A stretch of 64,000 nucleotides of DNA, taken from contig NZ_RKHQ01000002.1 in NCBI RefSeq assembly GCF_003751805.1, positions 62,001 through 126,000 on the forward strand, written 5' to 3'. The DNA is from Salana multivorans (GTDB lineage: Bacteria; Actinomycetota; Actinomycetes; Actinomycetales; Beutenbergiaceae). Shown piece by piece: positions 52,640-62,835 of the stretch (positions are counted from its first letter, which is position 1; each line of letters starts with the position of its first letter). The translations under genes were made by a program, and so were the position numbers. The notes under the pieces were generated by a model, which did no database searches, was not told where the DNA came from, and worked only from the letters and a program-made list of their open reading frames with translations.

Positions 52640-53715
52640 GGCTCGAGGCGATCCTGCGGGAGGCGCGAGCTGGCCTGGCCTCGGCGACCGCGCGTGTCGC
52701 GGCCGTGCTGGGGGCCGCGCTCGTCCTCGTTCTGGTGACGACCGGCATCGACCGCCTCGTCATCGCGCAGTCCGTCGATCGAGCCTTCGAGTTCCAGGCC
52801 CGTGGCGGGGCCGTCCAGGTCGTGAGTGCACCGGGAGGAATCGACGGGTCTCGGTGCGAGGGACTCTCACGCCTCGACGGGGTGTCGTCGGCGGGCGCCC
52901 TGTCCCACCTGGACGGACGACGCGCCAGCGCGGCCGTCCTTCCCGACGCCCCGTTCGCCCTTCCCCGGGTCACGCCCGCATTCGTGGACGTGCTGGGTGG
53001 CAGGCGGCCGAGCGCCGTCGGCATCGTCCTGTCCGCCGAGCTCGCGGATGCGACGGAGCTCGTCCCCGGCGACGCCCTTCATCTCGTGGTCGGAGGCTCG
53101 ACGAGGCCGTCGCCAACGGTCGTGGCGATCCTCGACGTCCCCGCGGACGTGCACCGGGCGGGGCTGGGCTACTCCGCGCTCGACGTGGCGCCGTCGTCCG
53201 GGGTCTTCGACGAGTGCTGGGTGGAGGTCTGGCCGCCCGATCCGAACCTCAGACCCATGCTGTTCCTCTCGGTGTCGCAGGGTGCCAGCTCGGAGGCACC
53301 GGTGATCGAGCAGCTCGTGCCCCGTCTCGGCGACGGCACGGCGATCGCGGGGGCCTACGGAGAGCGGATCACCAGAGGCGCTCCGGCACTGCTCCTGACC
53401 GGTGCGCTCGCCCTCGGGTTCTTCTCGGTCAGGCTGCGTCGGACGGAGCTCTCCTCCGCCCGGCACGCCGGGGTCTCCGCCGTCGACGTGCTGGCCGTCG
53501 TCCTGGCGGAGACCATGGTCTGGGCGTCGTCGGTTGGGCTCCTGGCGGTTGCCTGCTCGACGGCGGTGATGGCGAGCGTCGACCAGCTGGCCAACGGAGC
53601 ACGAGCGGGCCTCGTCGATGCCGCCGTCCTCGTCCTCGGGGTGATCATCGGTGCCACGGCCGGCTGCCTCACCGTTCGCGAACGAGACTTCGCACGCTAC
53701 TCGCGGGACCGGTGA
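52636..53715 (+). CDS. FtsX/MacB-type ABC permease of the bacteriocin operon
   Basis: This 359-residue permease has one N-terminal helix (AAVLGAALVLVLVTTGI), a ~200-residue exterior domain, and three C-terminal helices (ALLLTGALALGFFSV; VLAVVLAETMVWASSVGLLA; AAVLVLGVIIGATAGCL). This 1+3 topology is that of MacB/FtsX-type mechanotransmission permeases, which do not carry substrates through a pore but drive outer-side proteins. It is the last gene of the operon and ends 44 bp from the convergent phosphorylase gene. Confidence 0.8.
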   Translation: MRLEAILREARAGLASATARVAAVLGAALVLVLVTTGIDRLVIAQSVDRAFEFQARGGAVQVVSAPGGIDGSRCEGLSRLDGVSSAGALSHLDGRRASAAVLPDAPFALPRVTPAFVDVLGGRRPSAVGIVLSAELADATELVPGDALHLVVGGSTRPSPTVVAILDVPADVHRAGLGYSALDVAPSSGVFDECWVEVWPPDPNLRPMLFLSVSQGASSEAPVIEQLVPRLGDGTAIAGAYGERITRGAPALLLTGALALGFFSVRLRRTELSSARHAGVSAVDVLAVVLAETMVWASSVGLLAVACSTAVMASVDQLANGARAGLVDAAVLVLGVIIGATAGCLTVRERDFARYSRDR

Positions 53716-53758
53716 CGCAGTCCCCGGCCCCGGCGATCGTCGCCACGACGGTGGGTAG

Positions 53759-54568
53759 CTACTCGCTCGCGAGCGCTTCCTCGATCGCCCGACGCAGCGT
53801 CTCCCGGGAGGAGGCGGCCGCCGCGAGCACCGTGTCGCTGCCGACGGGTTCCGTCGCGAACGACAGGTCGGACACGACGGACAGGCCGGCGACGCGCAGC
53901 CCGAGGGCCGCGGCCATGAGCGCCTCGTGCACGGTCGACATCCCGACGACGTCGACGCCCGAGGCCGCCAGCAGCCGCGTCTCGGCCATGGTCTGGTACT
54001 CCGGTCCGCGCAGCTGCGCGTACGTTCCCTCGCGGTGGGTGACGCTCGCCGTCGCGGCGGCGAGGGTGCGGTCCCAGACGCCCCGCGGGTCGAGGAACAC
54101 CGTGCCGTCGAACGGGGAGGAACCCGTGAGGTTGAGGTGGTCGACGATCGTGACGACGTCGCCCAGCCGCCAGTCCCGCAGGCAGCCGTTGGCGTTGGTG
54201 AGCACGACGCGGGAGGCGCCGGCCGCCGCCGCGATCCGCACCAGCGCCGTCACGAACGGCCGCTCGACCCCCTCGTAGAGGTGGGTGCGGCCGGAGGTCA
54301 CGAGCACGCGCCGCCCGGCGAGGTCGACGACGTCCCACCGGTCCTCGTGCCCGTCGGCCGCCGGCGCCAGGACGCCCGGGAGCTCCGACAGCCGCGCCGA
54401 CGCGAGGACGCCGCGCGTCGACGTCGACCACTGCGACGTGATCTCGGCGAGGCCCGAGCCGAGCACGACGAGCGCGTCGAGCCGGCCACCGGCGGCCGCC
54501 GTGATGACGTCGGCGGCGGCGCGGTCGGCGGCGGTCAGGAGCGCCGCCGGAAACTCCTCGGGTGTCAC
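53759..54568 (-). CDS. Trimeric purine nucleoside phosphorylase with 6-aminopurine-type residues
   Basis: This 269-residue PNP/MTAP-family phosphorylase cleaves purine nucleosides with phosphate. Phosphate-site motifs are LGSGLAEIT and GRTHLYEG, plus [10 protein letters not shown]. At the base site the Glu of human PNP (E201 in FETVAE) is Gln ([11 protein letters not shown]), and the Asn of LITN (N243) is Asp (SVVSDLS); the 5'-OH His is also absent. These changes point to adenosine, MTA or other 6-aminopurine substrates. The GTG at 54568 overlaps the stop of the permease gene. Purine salvage with the permease is likely. Confidence 0.85.
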   Translation of the reverse strand: MTPEEFPAALLTAADRAAADVITAAAGGRLDALVVLGSGLAEITSQWSTSTRGVLASARLSELPGVLAPAADGHEDRWDVVDLAGRRVLVTSGRTHLYEGVERPFVTALVRIAAAAGASRVVLTNANGCLRDWRLGDVVTIVDHLNLTGSSPFDGTVFLDPRGVWDRTLAAATASVTHREGTYAQLRGPEYQTMAETRLLAASGVDVVGMSTVHEALMAAALGLRVAGLSVVSDLSFATEPVGSDTVLAAAASSRETLRRAIEEALASE

Positions 54569-56058
54569 GCCGCGCCGCCGTCGAAGTGCGCGAGCGAGCC
54601 GGTCTTCTCCTGGTGCGCGACGCGCCCGCGGCACAGCACGAGGTAGCCGACGTAGCCGATGACGAGCGCGAACAGCACGCCGAGGTTCGCGTACGCCCAC
54701 CCGCCGTCCTTGCCGCCGACGGCACCGAGCAGGTAGCCCTGCCAGGACAGCCAGCCCGCGGAGGTGTTGACGACGAAGCCCCACCCGACGACCGTCGCGA
54801 CGACGAGGATGCCGAGCGACGTCCAGTTGACCGAGCCGTAGATGCCCTTGGCCGTGAACAGGTCGGCCTCCGCGTAGTCCTTCCGGCGCAGCGTGATGTC
54901 CGCCAGCATGACGCCGGCCCAGCCGGCGATGACGACACCGAGCGTGATGAGGAAGCCCTGGAACGCACCGAAGAACGAGTCCGTGAAGAACACGATGACG
55001 ATGGTGCCGATGGTCATGATCGTGCCGTCGATGGCCGTGGCGACCGGGCGGGCGACGGGAAGGCCGGTCGCGAGCAGGGAGAGGCCGGAGGAGTAGATGT
55101 CCATGATGATGCCGCCGATGAGGCCGAGGATCGCGACGATCGCGAACGGCACGAGGAACCACGTCGGCAGGATGACGGAGATCGCACCGATCGGGTCGGC
55201 GTCGACGGCCGCGGCCAGCTCGGGGTTGGACCCGGCGAGCAGGAGACCGACGAGGACGAGCGCGACGGTCGGCAGCGCGGCGCCGAACGTCGTCCAGCCG
55301 ACGACGCCGCGCGTCGACGCGGTCCGCGGCAGGTAGCGCGAGTAGTCGGCGCCGGTGTTGACCCAGCCGAGACCGAAGCCGGTCAGGACCATGACGAGCG
55401 CACCGATGACGGCGCTCGTGGGGCCGGCCGGGATGGCCGTGACGGCGGAGAAGTCGATCTTGCCGGCGATCAGGACGATGTAGACGATCGTGAGCGCGGC
55501 CGTGATCCAGGTGATCCAGGTCTGCGCCTTCATCAGCGTGTCGAACCCGAGGACGCCGGCGCCGCCGGCGACGAGCACGACCCCGACGAGGGCGATGACC
55601 TGGGCGACGGTGTGGTTCCCGAACCCGAGCGCTCCCATGACGGTCGCGGCGGCGAGCACCGCCATGACGCACAGGAACGTCTCCCAGCCCACCGTGAGGA
55701 TCCAGGAGATGGCGGCCGAGATGCGGTTGCCGTTGTAGCCGAACGGGGCGCGGGACAGGACGAGGGTCGGCGCCGAGCCTCGCTTGCCGGCGATCGCGAT
55801 GAGGCCGACCAGCAGGAAGCTGGCGACGACGCCGATGAGGGACGCGACGACGGCCTGGCTGAACGAGATCCCGAAGCCGAGGACCCAGGCGCCCCAGGAG
55901 ATGCCGAGGACGGCGATGTTGGCCGCGAACCACGGCATGAACAGGTCGGAGGGCTTGCCCTTGCGCCTCGACTCCGGGATGACGTCCGTCCCCGCCATCT
56001 CGACGGTCAGCCCGCCGACGGTCTCGGTGAGCTGCGACGGTTCCTGGACGGTGCTCAT
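54565..56058 (-). CDS. NCS1-family purine/cytosine permease
   Basis: This 497-residue protein has about twelve hydrophobic helices and the NCS1 pattern: [56 protein letters not shown] and [15 protein letters not shown]. It probably imports purine bases, nucleobases or cytosine by cation symport. AGAGAGG precedes the ATG at 56058. The coupled phosphorylase gene suggests nucleobase or nucleoside salvage. Confidence 0.92.
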   Translation of the reverse strand: MSTVQEPSQLTETVGGLTVEMAGTDVIPESRRKGKPSDLFMPWFAANIAVLGISWGAWVLGFGISFSQAVVASLIGVVASFLLVGLIAIAGKRGSAPTLVLSRAPFGYNGNRISAAISWILTVGWETFLCVMAVLAAATVMGALGFGNHTVAQVIALVGVVLVAGGAGVLGFDTLMKAQTWITWITAALTIVYIVLIAGKIDFSAVTAIPAGPTSAVIGALVMVLTGFGLGWVNTGADYSRYLPRTASTRGVVGWTTFGAALPTVALVLVGLLLAGSNPELAAAVDADPIGAISVILPTWFLVPFAIVAILGLIGGIIMDIYSSGLSLLATGLPVARPVATAIDGTIMTIGTIVIVFFTDSFFGAFQGFLITLGVVIAGWAGVMLADITLRRKDYAEADLFTAKGIYGSVNWTSLGILVVATVVGWGFVVNTSAGWLSWQGYLLGAVGGKDGGWAYANLGVLFALVIGYVGYLVLCRGRVAHQEKTGSLAHFDGGAA

Positions 56059-56196
56059 GGCGTGCCTCTCTGCGGGTGCCGCGGCAGGCGTGCGCCGTGC
56101 CGAGCGGTGTGGGGGCCAGTGACGAGAGCAACGGTAGGGCTCCGGCGGTGGCGAGTCGAGTCTCGTCCACGGAGGGGCGCGTGGCCGAGACGCGGC

Positions 56197-57099
56197 TTAG
56201 GGCAGCGGCACGAGCGCCGACGTGATCCGGACCCGGTCGGCGGAGTACCAGGGGGCGAGGGCCAGCTCGATGCGGTCGCGCAGGTCGGGCGTCTCGAGCA
56301 CGACCTGGACGTCGAACGTCCCTCCGATGGTGTCCGGGCCCCAGCTCAGCAGTCCCAGCTCCGCCCAGTCGTCGCCGACGGCGGAGGCCAGCGCCTCCGA
56401 GGCCGCCATCGCCTCGGCGTTCGTGGGGACCCTCGAGGAGGAGCCGGTGTCCTCGATCGTGCCGACGCAGAGCCAGCCGGGCCAGACCTCGCGCAGGCTG
56501 GCGTGCGCCGCCTCGGCGTCGGCATCCGGTGTGAGCAGCACGTTGAACTCGCTGGCGCCGTCCGAGACGTAGAGCTCGACGTACCCCGGCAGCGCGGCGG
56601 CGCGCTCCTGGAGCCGGCCGACCGCGCCCATCGGGTCGGCGGCGGTGGCCTCCTCGTCGCCGCCGCGCCACGGGTCGTCGCACAGCGGCTGGAAGTCCCG
56701 GTCGCCGCCGGGCTCGGGGGCCTCGTACCCCTCGGGCGGCTCCTGACGCACCGGCTCGGTCAGCGTGAAGGTCTCCCCGTCGAAGGTCCCGACCACCCAG
56801 CCGCTGCCCCAGGTGACGCCCGAGGCCGTCTCCGCGTCGGGCACGTCGTCCCAGTCGAGGCCGACGACGACGGGGCCGCCGCACTGCGGCGGGTAGGACT
56901 CGGCGACCCCGCCGAGACACAGCTCCGGCTCGCCGCCCTCCGCCTGGATGAGGAACGCGCGGGCCCCGTACACGATCCACGCCGTGTCGGTCGGCCCGTC
57001 GCCCGCGCCGACGGAGGTGGCGCAGCCGGCGAGGCCGGCCGCGAGCCCGGTGCCGACGGAGACCGCGGCGAGCGTCCTGGTCAGGGCTACGGTGCGCAT
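56197..57099 (-). CDS. Secreted lipoprotein, unknown function
   Basis: This 300-residue protein has a signal peptide with lipobox LAGC (Cys near 27) and a soluble acidic domain with no motif I can name. Short Cys-containing segments ([35 protein letters not shown]) might form disulfides. The ATG at 57099 is preceded by GACACT 7 nt upstream on the minus strand, a leaderless-type -10. Divergent from pntA. Confidence 0.7.
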   Translation of the reverse strand: MRTVALTRTLAAVSVGTGLAAGLAGCATSVGAGDGPTDTAWIVYGARAFLIQAEGGEPELCLGGVAESYPPQCGGPVVVGLDWDDVPDAETASGVTWGSGWVVGTFDGETFTLTEPVRQEPPEGYEAPEPGGDRDFQPLCDDPWRGGDEEATAADPMGAVGRLQERAAALPGYVELYVSDGASEFNVLLTPDADAEAAHASLREVWPGWLCVGTIEDTGSSSRVPTNAEAMAASEALASAVGDDWAELGLLSWGPDTIGGTFDVQVVLETPDLRDRIELALAPWYSADRVRITSALVPLP

Positions 57100-57238
57100 A
57101 CCCGAGAGTGTCCGGGGCGGCGACGATCTTGCACCGCCGCGGACCGAGACACCCCGTCCCACGGTGCGGACGTGACGTGCGTCTCGCCTAGGCCCATGGT
57201 CACGCCGGGAAACCGTTCGACCCGGAATGATGAGGTCC
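57100..57238. promoter_or_regulatory. Divergent region between lipoprotein gene and pntA
   Basis: 139 bp with the lipoprotein -10 (GACACT, minus strand) and the pntA leader. No clear palindrome or riboswitch is seen. Confidence 0.3.
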
Positions 57239-58804
57239 ATGAACCTGGGAGTTCCTCGCGCGACGCTGACCGGCGCCAGCACCGTCGCCGCGACACCACC
57301 GACCGTCCGGGCGCTGCGCAAGCTCGGCTACGACGTCCTCGTCGAGGCCGGAGCCGGTGCTCGCGCCTCGCTGCCCGACGCGCTGTACGAGACCGAGGGC
57401 GCGATGCTCACGGACGCGGCCGGGGCGTGGGGCGCCGACGTCGTGCTGCTCGTCCAGCCGCTCACGGTGGACGACGTCAACCGGCTCTCGCCGGGAGCCG
57501 CCGTCATCGCGCCCATGGCACCCGCGGCCAACCCGCAGCTCGTGACGGCCCTCGCGGCGCGCGGCGTCACGGCGCTCGCGCTGGACGCCGTCCCGCGGAT
57601 CTCCCGCGCGCAGGCGCTCGACATCCTCTCGACCAACTCCAACATCGCCGGCTACCGCGCCGTCATCGAGGCGGCCGAGGCCTACTCCGGCATGTTCGGC
57701 GGGCAGGTGACGGCCGCCGGCAAGACGGCGCCCGCGACCGTGTTCGTCATCGGCGCCGGGGTCGCCGGCCTCGCCGCGATCGGCGCCGCGAGCAGTCTCG
57801 GCGCCCAGGTGCGGGCCTTCGACGTCCGGCCCGAGGCCGGCGAGCAGATCGCCTCGATGGGCGGCACCCCCGTGGTCGCGCCGCAGGCGCAGCAGGAGAT
57901 CGCCGCCGACGGCTACGCCAAGCCGCTGACGCCCGAGCAGCAGGCCGCCGCCATGGACGTGTACGCGGCCGAGACCGCCACCGCCGACGTCGTCATCACG
58001 ACGGCGCTCGTCCGCGGCTCCGCTCCCACGACCATCACGTCCGCCATGGTCGAGGCGATGCGCCCCGGCAGCGTCATCGTCGACCTGGCCGCCTCGGGCG
58101 GCGGGAACTGCGAGGAGACCGAGCCGGGCGAGCGCATCGTCACGCGAGGCGGCGTCACGATCATCGGGGACCGCGACCTCACGGCCGCGATGCCCCGGCA
58201 CACCTCGCAGCTCCTCGGGACGAACATCGTCAACCTGCTCACGCTCATGACGCCCGGCAAGGACGGGCAGCTCGTGCTCGACCTGGACGACGTCGTCGTC
58301 CGCGGCATGACCGTGACCGCCGGCGACGAGGTGCTCTGGCCGCCGCCGCCCGTGCAGGTCTCGGCCGCACCGGCCGCCACGACGGCCCCGGCCCCCACCG
58401 CCGAGGAGCTCGCGGCCCGCGCCGCGGCGGCCGAGGAGGCTGCGCGGGGCAGGGCCAGGCGCCGCATGCTCTGGTACGCGCTCGGGGCGGTGCTCCTCGC
58501 GCTCGGGCTCTCGTTCTCGCCCGGCGCGTTCCTCGGCCACTTCTGGATCTTCGCACTCGCCGTCGTCATCGGCTTCTACGTCATCTCGCAGGTGAGCCAC
58601 TCGCTGCACACCCCGCTCATGGCGCAGACCAACGCCATCTCGGGGATCATCCTCGTCGGCGCGCTGCTCCAGCTCGGCAGCGACAACCCGTGGGTCACCG
58701 GCCTCGCGTTCGTCGCGGCCGCCGTGGCCAGCATCAACATCTTCGGAGGCTTCCTCGTGACCTACCGGATGCTCGGCATGTTCCGGACGGGGGACGCGAA
58801 GTGA
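57239..58804 (+). CDS. pntA: NAD(P) transhydrogenase alpha subunit
   Basis: This 521-residue subunit combines the NAD-binding domain I and part of the membrane domain II. Domain I has [10 protein letters not shown], the alanine-dehydrogenase-like [12 protein letters not shown] and the Rossmann motif [21 protein letters not shown] near residue 165. After an Ala/Pro/Glu linker (~375-400) come four helices ([17 protein letters not shown] onward). ATG 57239 is where family similarity starts; ATG 57227 just upstream is also possible. The stop overlaps pntB. The pump uses the proton gradient to make NADPH from NADH. Confidence 0.94.
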   Translation: MNLGVPRATLTGASTVAATPPTVRALRKLGYDVLVEAGAGARASLPDALYETEGAMLTDAAGAWGADVVLLVQPLTVDDVNRLSPGAAVIAPMAPAANPQLVTALAARGVTALALDAVPRISRAQALDILSTNSNIAGYRAVIEAAEAYSGMFGGQVTAAGKTAPATVFVIGAGVAGLAAIGAASSLGAQVRAFDVRPEAGEQIASMGGTPVVAPQAQQEIAADGYAKPLTPEQQAAAMDVYAAETATADVVITTALVRGSAPTTITSAMVEAMRPGSVIVDLAASGGGNCEETEPGERIVTRGGVTIIGDRDLTAAMPRHTSQLLGTNIVNLLTLMTPGKDGQLVLDLDDVVVRGMTVTAGDEVLWPPPPVQVSAAPAATTAPAPTAEELAARAAAAEEAARGRARRRMLWYALGAVLLALGLSFSPGAFLGHFWIFALAVVIGFYVISQVSHSLHTPLMAQTNAISGIILVGALLQLGSDNPWVTGLAFVAAAVASINIFGGFLVTYRMLGMFRTGDAK

Positions 58805-60195
58805 GTCTCGTCGCCGTCGCGCAGGTCAGCTACCTCGTCGCCGCCGTCCTGTTCATCCTGTCCCTCGCGGGTCTGTCGAAGCAGACGACGGCCCTGCGCG
58901 GCAACCTCCTCGGCATGGTCGGGATGGGTCTCGCGCTCGCCGCGACGATCGTGCTCGCGCTCGACGTCGCGCGGTACGGACGCGGCGTCCTCGTCACGGC
59001 CCTGCTCATCGCGCTCGTGCTGCTCATCGGGGCCGGCGTCGGAACCTGGCGCGCGCGCACGGTCGAGATGACGCAGATGCCGGAGCTCATCGCGATCCTG
59101 CACTCGTTCGTCGGGCTCGCGGCCGTGCTCGTCGGGATCAACTCGTTCCTGCTCGAGCGGGAGGGCGCCGTCCACCTCGTCGAGGTGTTCCTCGGGGTCT
59201 TCATCGGCGCCGTCACGTTCACGGGCTCGATCGTCGCCTACCTCAAGCTCGCGGCGAAGATCCCCTCCCGCGCGCTCACGCTGCCCGGCAAGCACGCGAT
59301 CAACCTCGGGCTCGTCGTCGCCTCGGCCGGGCTGGGAGCCTGGTTCGTCGCCGCCCCGAGCATCGTGCCGCTGCTGCTCATGACGCTCCTGGCGCTCGCG
59401 CTCGGCTGGCACCTCGTCGCCTCGATCGGCGGCGGGGACATGCCCGTCGTCGTCTCGATGCTCAACTCCTACTCGGGGTGGGCCGCCGCGGCCGCCGGCT
59501 TCATGCTCGGCAACGACCTGCTCATCGTGACGGGTGCGCTCGTCGGCTCCTCCGGTGCGATCCTCAGCTACATCATGTGCAAGGCCATGAACCGCTCGTT
59601 CGTCTCCGTCATCCTCGGCGGGTTCGGCGAGGGGACGACCTCGTCGGCGTCCTCGGCCGCCGGCGAGCAGGGCGAGCACCGCGAGACGACGGCGGAGGAG
59701 GTGGCCGCCGAGCTGCTCGCCGCTCGGTCCGTCGTCATCACCCCCGGCTACGGCATGGCCGTCGCGAAGGCGCAGTACCCCGTGGCCGAGCTCGTCTCGA
59801 AGCTGCGCGCGCGGGGCGTCGACGTGCGCTTCGGCGTCCACCCGGTGGCCGGGCGGCTGCCCGGCCACATGAACGTGCTGCTCGCCGAGGCCAAGGTCCC
59901 CTACGACATCGTCCTGGAGATGGACGAGGTCAACGACGACCTGCCGGAGACCGACGTCGTGCTCGTCATCGGCGCCAACGACACGGTCAACCCGGCGGCA
60001 CAGGACGACCCGACGTCGCCGATCGCCGGCATGCCCGTGCTCGAGGTGTGGAAGGCCGGTCACGTCGTGGTCTTCAAGCGCTCGATGGCCGTGGGGTACG
60101 CGGGCGTGCAGAACCCGCTGTTCTTCAAGGACAACACCTCGATGCTGTTCGGGGACGCCAAGGAGCGCGTCGAGGACATCGTCAAGGCGCTGTGA
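58801..60195 (+). CDS. pntB: NAD(P) transhydrogenase beta subunit
   Basis: This 464-residue subunit has about nine membrane helices in the first ~260 residues and the NADP-binding domain III at the end. Marker segments are [40 protein letters not shown] and, in domain [43 protein letters not shown] and [17 protein letters not shown]. The GTG at 58801 overlaps the pntA stop (GTGA). Together they form the two-subunit proton-translocating enzyme. Confidence 0.95.
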   Translation: MSLVAVAQVSYLVAAVLFILSLAGLSKQTTALRGNLLGMVGMGLALAATIVLALDVARYGRGVLVTALLIALVLLIGAGVGTWRARTVEMTQMPELIAILHSFVGLAAVLVGINSFLLEREGAVHLVEVFLGVFIGAVTFTGSIVAYLKLAAKIPSRALTLPGKHAINLGLVVASAGLGAWFVAAPSIVPLLLMTLLALALGWHLVASIGGGDMPVVVSMLNSYSGWAAAAAGFMLGNDLLIVTGALVGSSGAILSYIMCKAMNRSFVSVILGGFGEGTTSSASSAAGEQGEHRETTAEEVAAELLAARSVVITPGYGMAVAKAQYPVAELVSKLRARGVDVRFGVHPVAGRLPGHMNVLLAEAKVPYDIVLEMDEVNDDLPETDVVLVIGANDTVNPAAQDDPTSPIAGMPVLEVWKAGHVVVFKRSMAVGYAGVQNPLFFKDNTSMLFGDAKERVEDIVKAL

Positions 60196-60245
60196 GCCGC
60201 GGTGCCGTGAGCCGGGACGACGCTGCGCGCGCCTACAGTGGTCGG

Positions 60246-61088
60246 GTGACCGCTGCCCCCGTGCCATCGCTCGTCGCGTTCGACCTCGACGACACGCTCG
60301 CCCCCTCGAAGTCCCCGCTGCCCGACGCGGTGGCGGACCTGCTGCTCGAGCTGCTCCGCCGCGTCCAGGTCTGCGTCATCTCCGGCGGCCAGTACGGCCA
60401 GTTCCGGACGCAGGTGCTCGACCGGCTCGAGGCAAGGGGGCTCACCCCCGAGCTGGCCGAGCGGCTCCACCTCATGCCGACCTGTGGCACGACGTACTAC
60501 CGGTGGGCCGGACATGGGTTCGACCAGGTCTACGCGCACACGCTGACAGCGGCGGAGCGGGACGCGGCCCTGGCCGCGCTCGAGACGGAGGCGATGCGGC
60601 TCGGGCTCTGGGAGACCGAGACGTGGGGGCCCGTCCTCGAGGACCGGGGCACCCAGATCACGTTCTCCGCGCTCGGCCAGGCGGCACCCGTCGAGGCCAA
60701 GACGGCCTGGGACCCGACGGGGGAGCGCAAGGCGGCCCTGCGTGACGCGGTCGCGCCGCTGCTGCCCGACCTCGAGGTGCGCTCCGGTGGCTCGACGTCG
60801 ATCGACGTCACCCGCAAGGGCGTCGACAAGGCGTACGGCATGACCGAGCTCGCCAGCCTGGCGGGGGTGGCGCTGGACGACATGCTCTTCGTCGGCGACC
60901 GGCTCGACGAGGGCGGCAACGACCGGCCCGTGCTCGACCTCGGGGTCCGGTGCCACGCCGTCGAGGGCTGGGAGGACACGGCCGACTACCTGACCGGTCT
61001 CCTGCCGACGCTGCCGGAACCGACGCTGCCGGAACCGACGCTGCCCGAGCCCACGCTGCCGGCGGTGACGCCGTCGGCGCCGGCGTGA
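60246..61088 (+). CDS. HAD-IIB family phosphatase
   Basis: This 280-residue Cof-type HAD hydrolase has the nucleophile motif AFDLDDTLAPSK near residues 10-21, CVISGGQYGQF near 46, the Lys-containing DVTRKGVDKAYGM near 190 and the acidic FVGDRLDEGGND near 218. It resembles sugar-phosphate phosphatases and phosphomannomutase-like members. The C-terminus carries a Thr-Leu-Pro-Glu-Pro repeat. TACAGT stands 6 nt before the GTG at 60246 and no Shine-Dalgarno is seen, so the mRNA is probably leaderless. Confidence 0.88.
   Translation: MTAAPVPSLVAFDLDDTLAPSKSPLPDAVADLLLELLRRVQVCVISGGQYGQFRTQVLDRLEARGLTPELAERLHLMPTCGTTYYRWAGHGFDQVYAHTLTAAERDAALAALETEAMRLGLWETETWGPVLEDRGTQITFSALGQAAPVEAKTAWDPTGERKAALRDAVAPLLPDLEVRSGGSTSIDVTRKGVDKAYGMTELASLAGVALDDMLFVGDRLDEGGNDRPVLDLGVRCHAVEGWEDTADYLTGLLPTLPEPTLPEPTLPEPTLPAVTPSAPA
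61009..61064 (+). repeat. Short tandem repeat coding for TLPEP units
   Basis: About four copies of a 15 bp unit (CGACGCTGCCGGAAC and variants) encode TLPEPTLPEPTLPEPTLP at the end of the HAD phosphatase. The in-frame unit could vary in copy number by slippage. Confidence 0.75.
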
Positions 61089-61101
61089 CGGGATAGGCGC
61101 G

Positions 61102-62814
61102 GTGCTGCGCAGGGGCCGGCGTCCCGGGTCGGCGCTGCTCGCGGGGCTCGCCGGGCTTGTCGCGGCCGCACTGGTGCTCGCCGGCTGCTCGGGCTACGAG
61201 GTGCTCGAGCCCGACCCCGGGACGAGTCCCGAGCCGGGGGCGACCGTCGTCGAGGGCGTCGCGGACGGTGAGATCGGCGGCACCGACGCCGCCTCGCGCG
61301 CCATCGCGGCGAGCCGGACGTTCTTCTCCTCGGCGGCGCTCGTCGTGCTGACCGCCGACACCGACGACGACCTGCTGCGCGCCGGCTCGCTCGCCGTCAC
61401 GCTGGGTGTTCCGGCGCTCGTGGTCCAGGAGGGCTCGCTCGCCGCGCGCGACGCTCTCGTGGCCGAGCTGGAGCGGCTCGAGGCACGGACGGTGCTCGTC
61501 GTCGGCGACGTCGAGGTGCCGGACGTGTCCGAGCACCGGCCGATGCTCCGCGTCGTCCCGGCGCCGGTCGACGTCGTCGCCCTCCAGGTCGTGATCGGCC
61601 ACGACCTCGACGGCGAGATCCCGGTGCCGGCCGACGGCGCCATCCAGGCCCTCGCGGACGCGACCTCGCCGTTCCACTGGCTGCTGACGCTCGAGCGCGA
61701 ACCCGACGCCGCCGCCGAGCCGACACCCGACCCAGGCGATCTCGCCACGCTGCCGGGCCTGCCGTCCTACGTGGCGACCGTGCGGGGGACCGGGGCCGTC
61801 GTCGTGACCCAGGAGTCGGTCGACCTCGCGCCCGCCGTCGGCACGGCGCGCGCGGCCGGCGCGGACGTCGTCGTGCTGGGGCCCAGCGGACCGCCGACGA
61901 TGGCGCAGGCCGGTGGCGTCGGGACGGACGCCGTGCTCACGCTCGGCGAGCAGGCCGCGTCGCTCGGCTCACCGGCCGAGGTCGCCTACCTCACGCGCGT
62001 CGCCGCGGCCCGGGTCGAGCTGCCCGGCGGCGGCCTCACGCTGCTGCCCGGGAAGGAGTACGTCGCGCTGCGCGGACTGCCGGGCGAGCCGGACCTCGGC
62101 CCCGTCGGCGACGGGGTGGGACCGGCCGTCGACCGCTTGGTCCGGGAGACCGGCGCGCTGGACCACGCGGTCCCGACGCTCGAGCTCGCCACGACCGTCG
62201 CCATCGCCGATCCGGGTCCGACGGGCAGCTACTCGGCCTACCAGCCGCTCGAGACGCTGCGCTCCGCGGTCGCCGAGGCTCGCGAGGCCGGGGCGATGGT
62301 GCTCCTGTCGTTCCAGCCGGGGCGCGAGACCTTCATCGAGCAGCTCGAGGCGTACGCCGAGCTGCTCGCGGAGCCGAACGTCGGGATCCTCCTGGAGCCG
62401 CAGTGGCGGCTCGGGCCGGAGGAGACGCCCGAGGAGCACAGCGGCGCGGTCGGCGACGACGAGGTGGTCGCCGCGGCGACCTGGCTCGCCGACTTCACGC
62501 TCGCCCGGTCGCTCCCGCCGAAGCTGGTCGCCGTGCGGTCGCCGCTCGGGCCGTCGGCGATGACGCTGGACCGCGTGGAGGTCGCGCTCGTCGTCGTGGT
62601 CTCGGGGACGGCGGTGGCGCCCGAGGTTCCCACGCCCGAGGGCGCCGACCCCGCGGTGACGCCGCCCGTGCCCGCCGTCACGGCCGCCCAGGTGTGGAGC
62701 GGCGCGGTGGTCGACGGGCCGGCCTGGTGGGGGTGGGACCAGGGCGAGAACGCCGTGCCGCTCGCGGAGCTGCTGGCGCTCGACCCCGAGCCGGTGCTCA
62801 TCACCCTGCGGTAG
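61102..62814 (+). CDS. Large secreted lipoprotein, unknown function
   Basis: This 570-residue protein has a signal peptide ending in lipobox VLAGC (Cys near 29). The exterior part alternates alpha and beta sequence (ALVVLTADTDDDLLRAG, ARTVLVVGDVEVPDV, ADVVVLGPSGPPTMA), somewhat like repeated alpha/beta cell-wall-binding modules, followed by a second half (MVLLSFQPGRETFIEQLEAY, GWDQGENAVPL). I do not recognise a named family. The GTG at 61102 lies 13 bp after the HAD stop; cotranscription is likely. Confidence 0.7.
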   Translation: MLRRGRRPGSALLAGLAGLVAAALVLAGCSGYEVLEPDPGTSPEPGATVVEGVADGEIGGTDAASRAIAASRTFFSSAALVVLTADTDDDLLRAGSLAVTLGVPALVVQEGSLAARDALVAELERLEARTVLVVGDVEVPDVSEHRPMLRVVPAPVDVVALQVVIGHDLDGEIPVPADGAIQALADATSPFHWLLTLEREPDAAAEPTPDPGDLATLPGLPSYVATVRGTGAVVVTQESVDLAPAVGTARAAGADVVVLGPSGPPTMAQAGGVGTDAVLTLGEQAASLGSPAEVAYLTRVAAARVELPGGGLTLLPGKEYVALRGLPGEPDLGPVGDGVGPAVDRLVRETGALDHAVPTLELATTVAIADPGPTGSYSAYQPLETLRSAVAEAREAGAMVLLSFQPGRETFIEQLEAYAELLAEPNVGILLEPQWRLGPEETPEEHSGAVGDDEVVAAATWLADFTLARSLPPKLVAVRSPLGPSAMTLDRVEVALVVVVSGTAVAPEVPTPEGADPAVTPPVPAVTAAQVWSGAVVDGPAWWGWDQGENAVPLAELLALDPEPVLITLR

Positions 62815-62835
62815 CTGCCGGTCGCGGCGCGCGCC

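Noticed and set aside
54562-60195. Uninterrupted 1877-codon plus-strand frame
   Set aside because: Only its last 464 codons are a gene (pntB). The rest is antisense or out of frame to the phosphorylase, permease, lipoprotein and pntA genes and shows Arg/Gly/Ala-rich nonsense composition.
61009-61064. CRISPR-like repeat
   Set aside because: Units are 15 bp, directly adjacent, in frame and code for TLPEP; there are no spacers.
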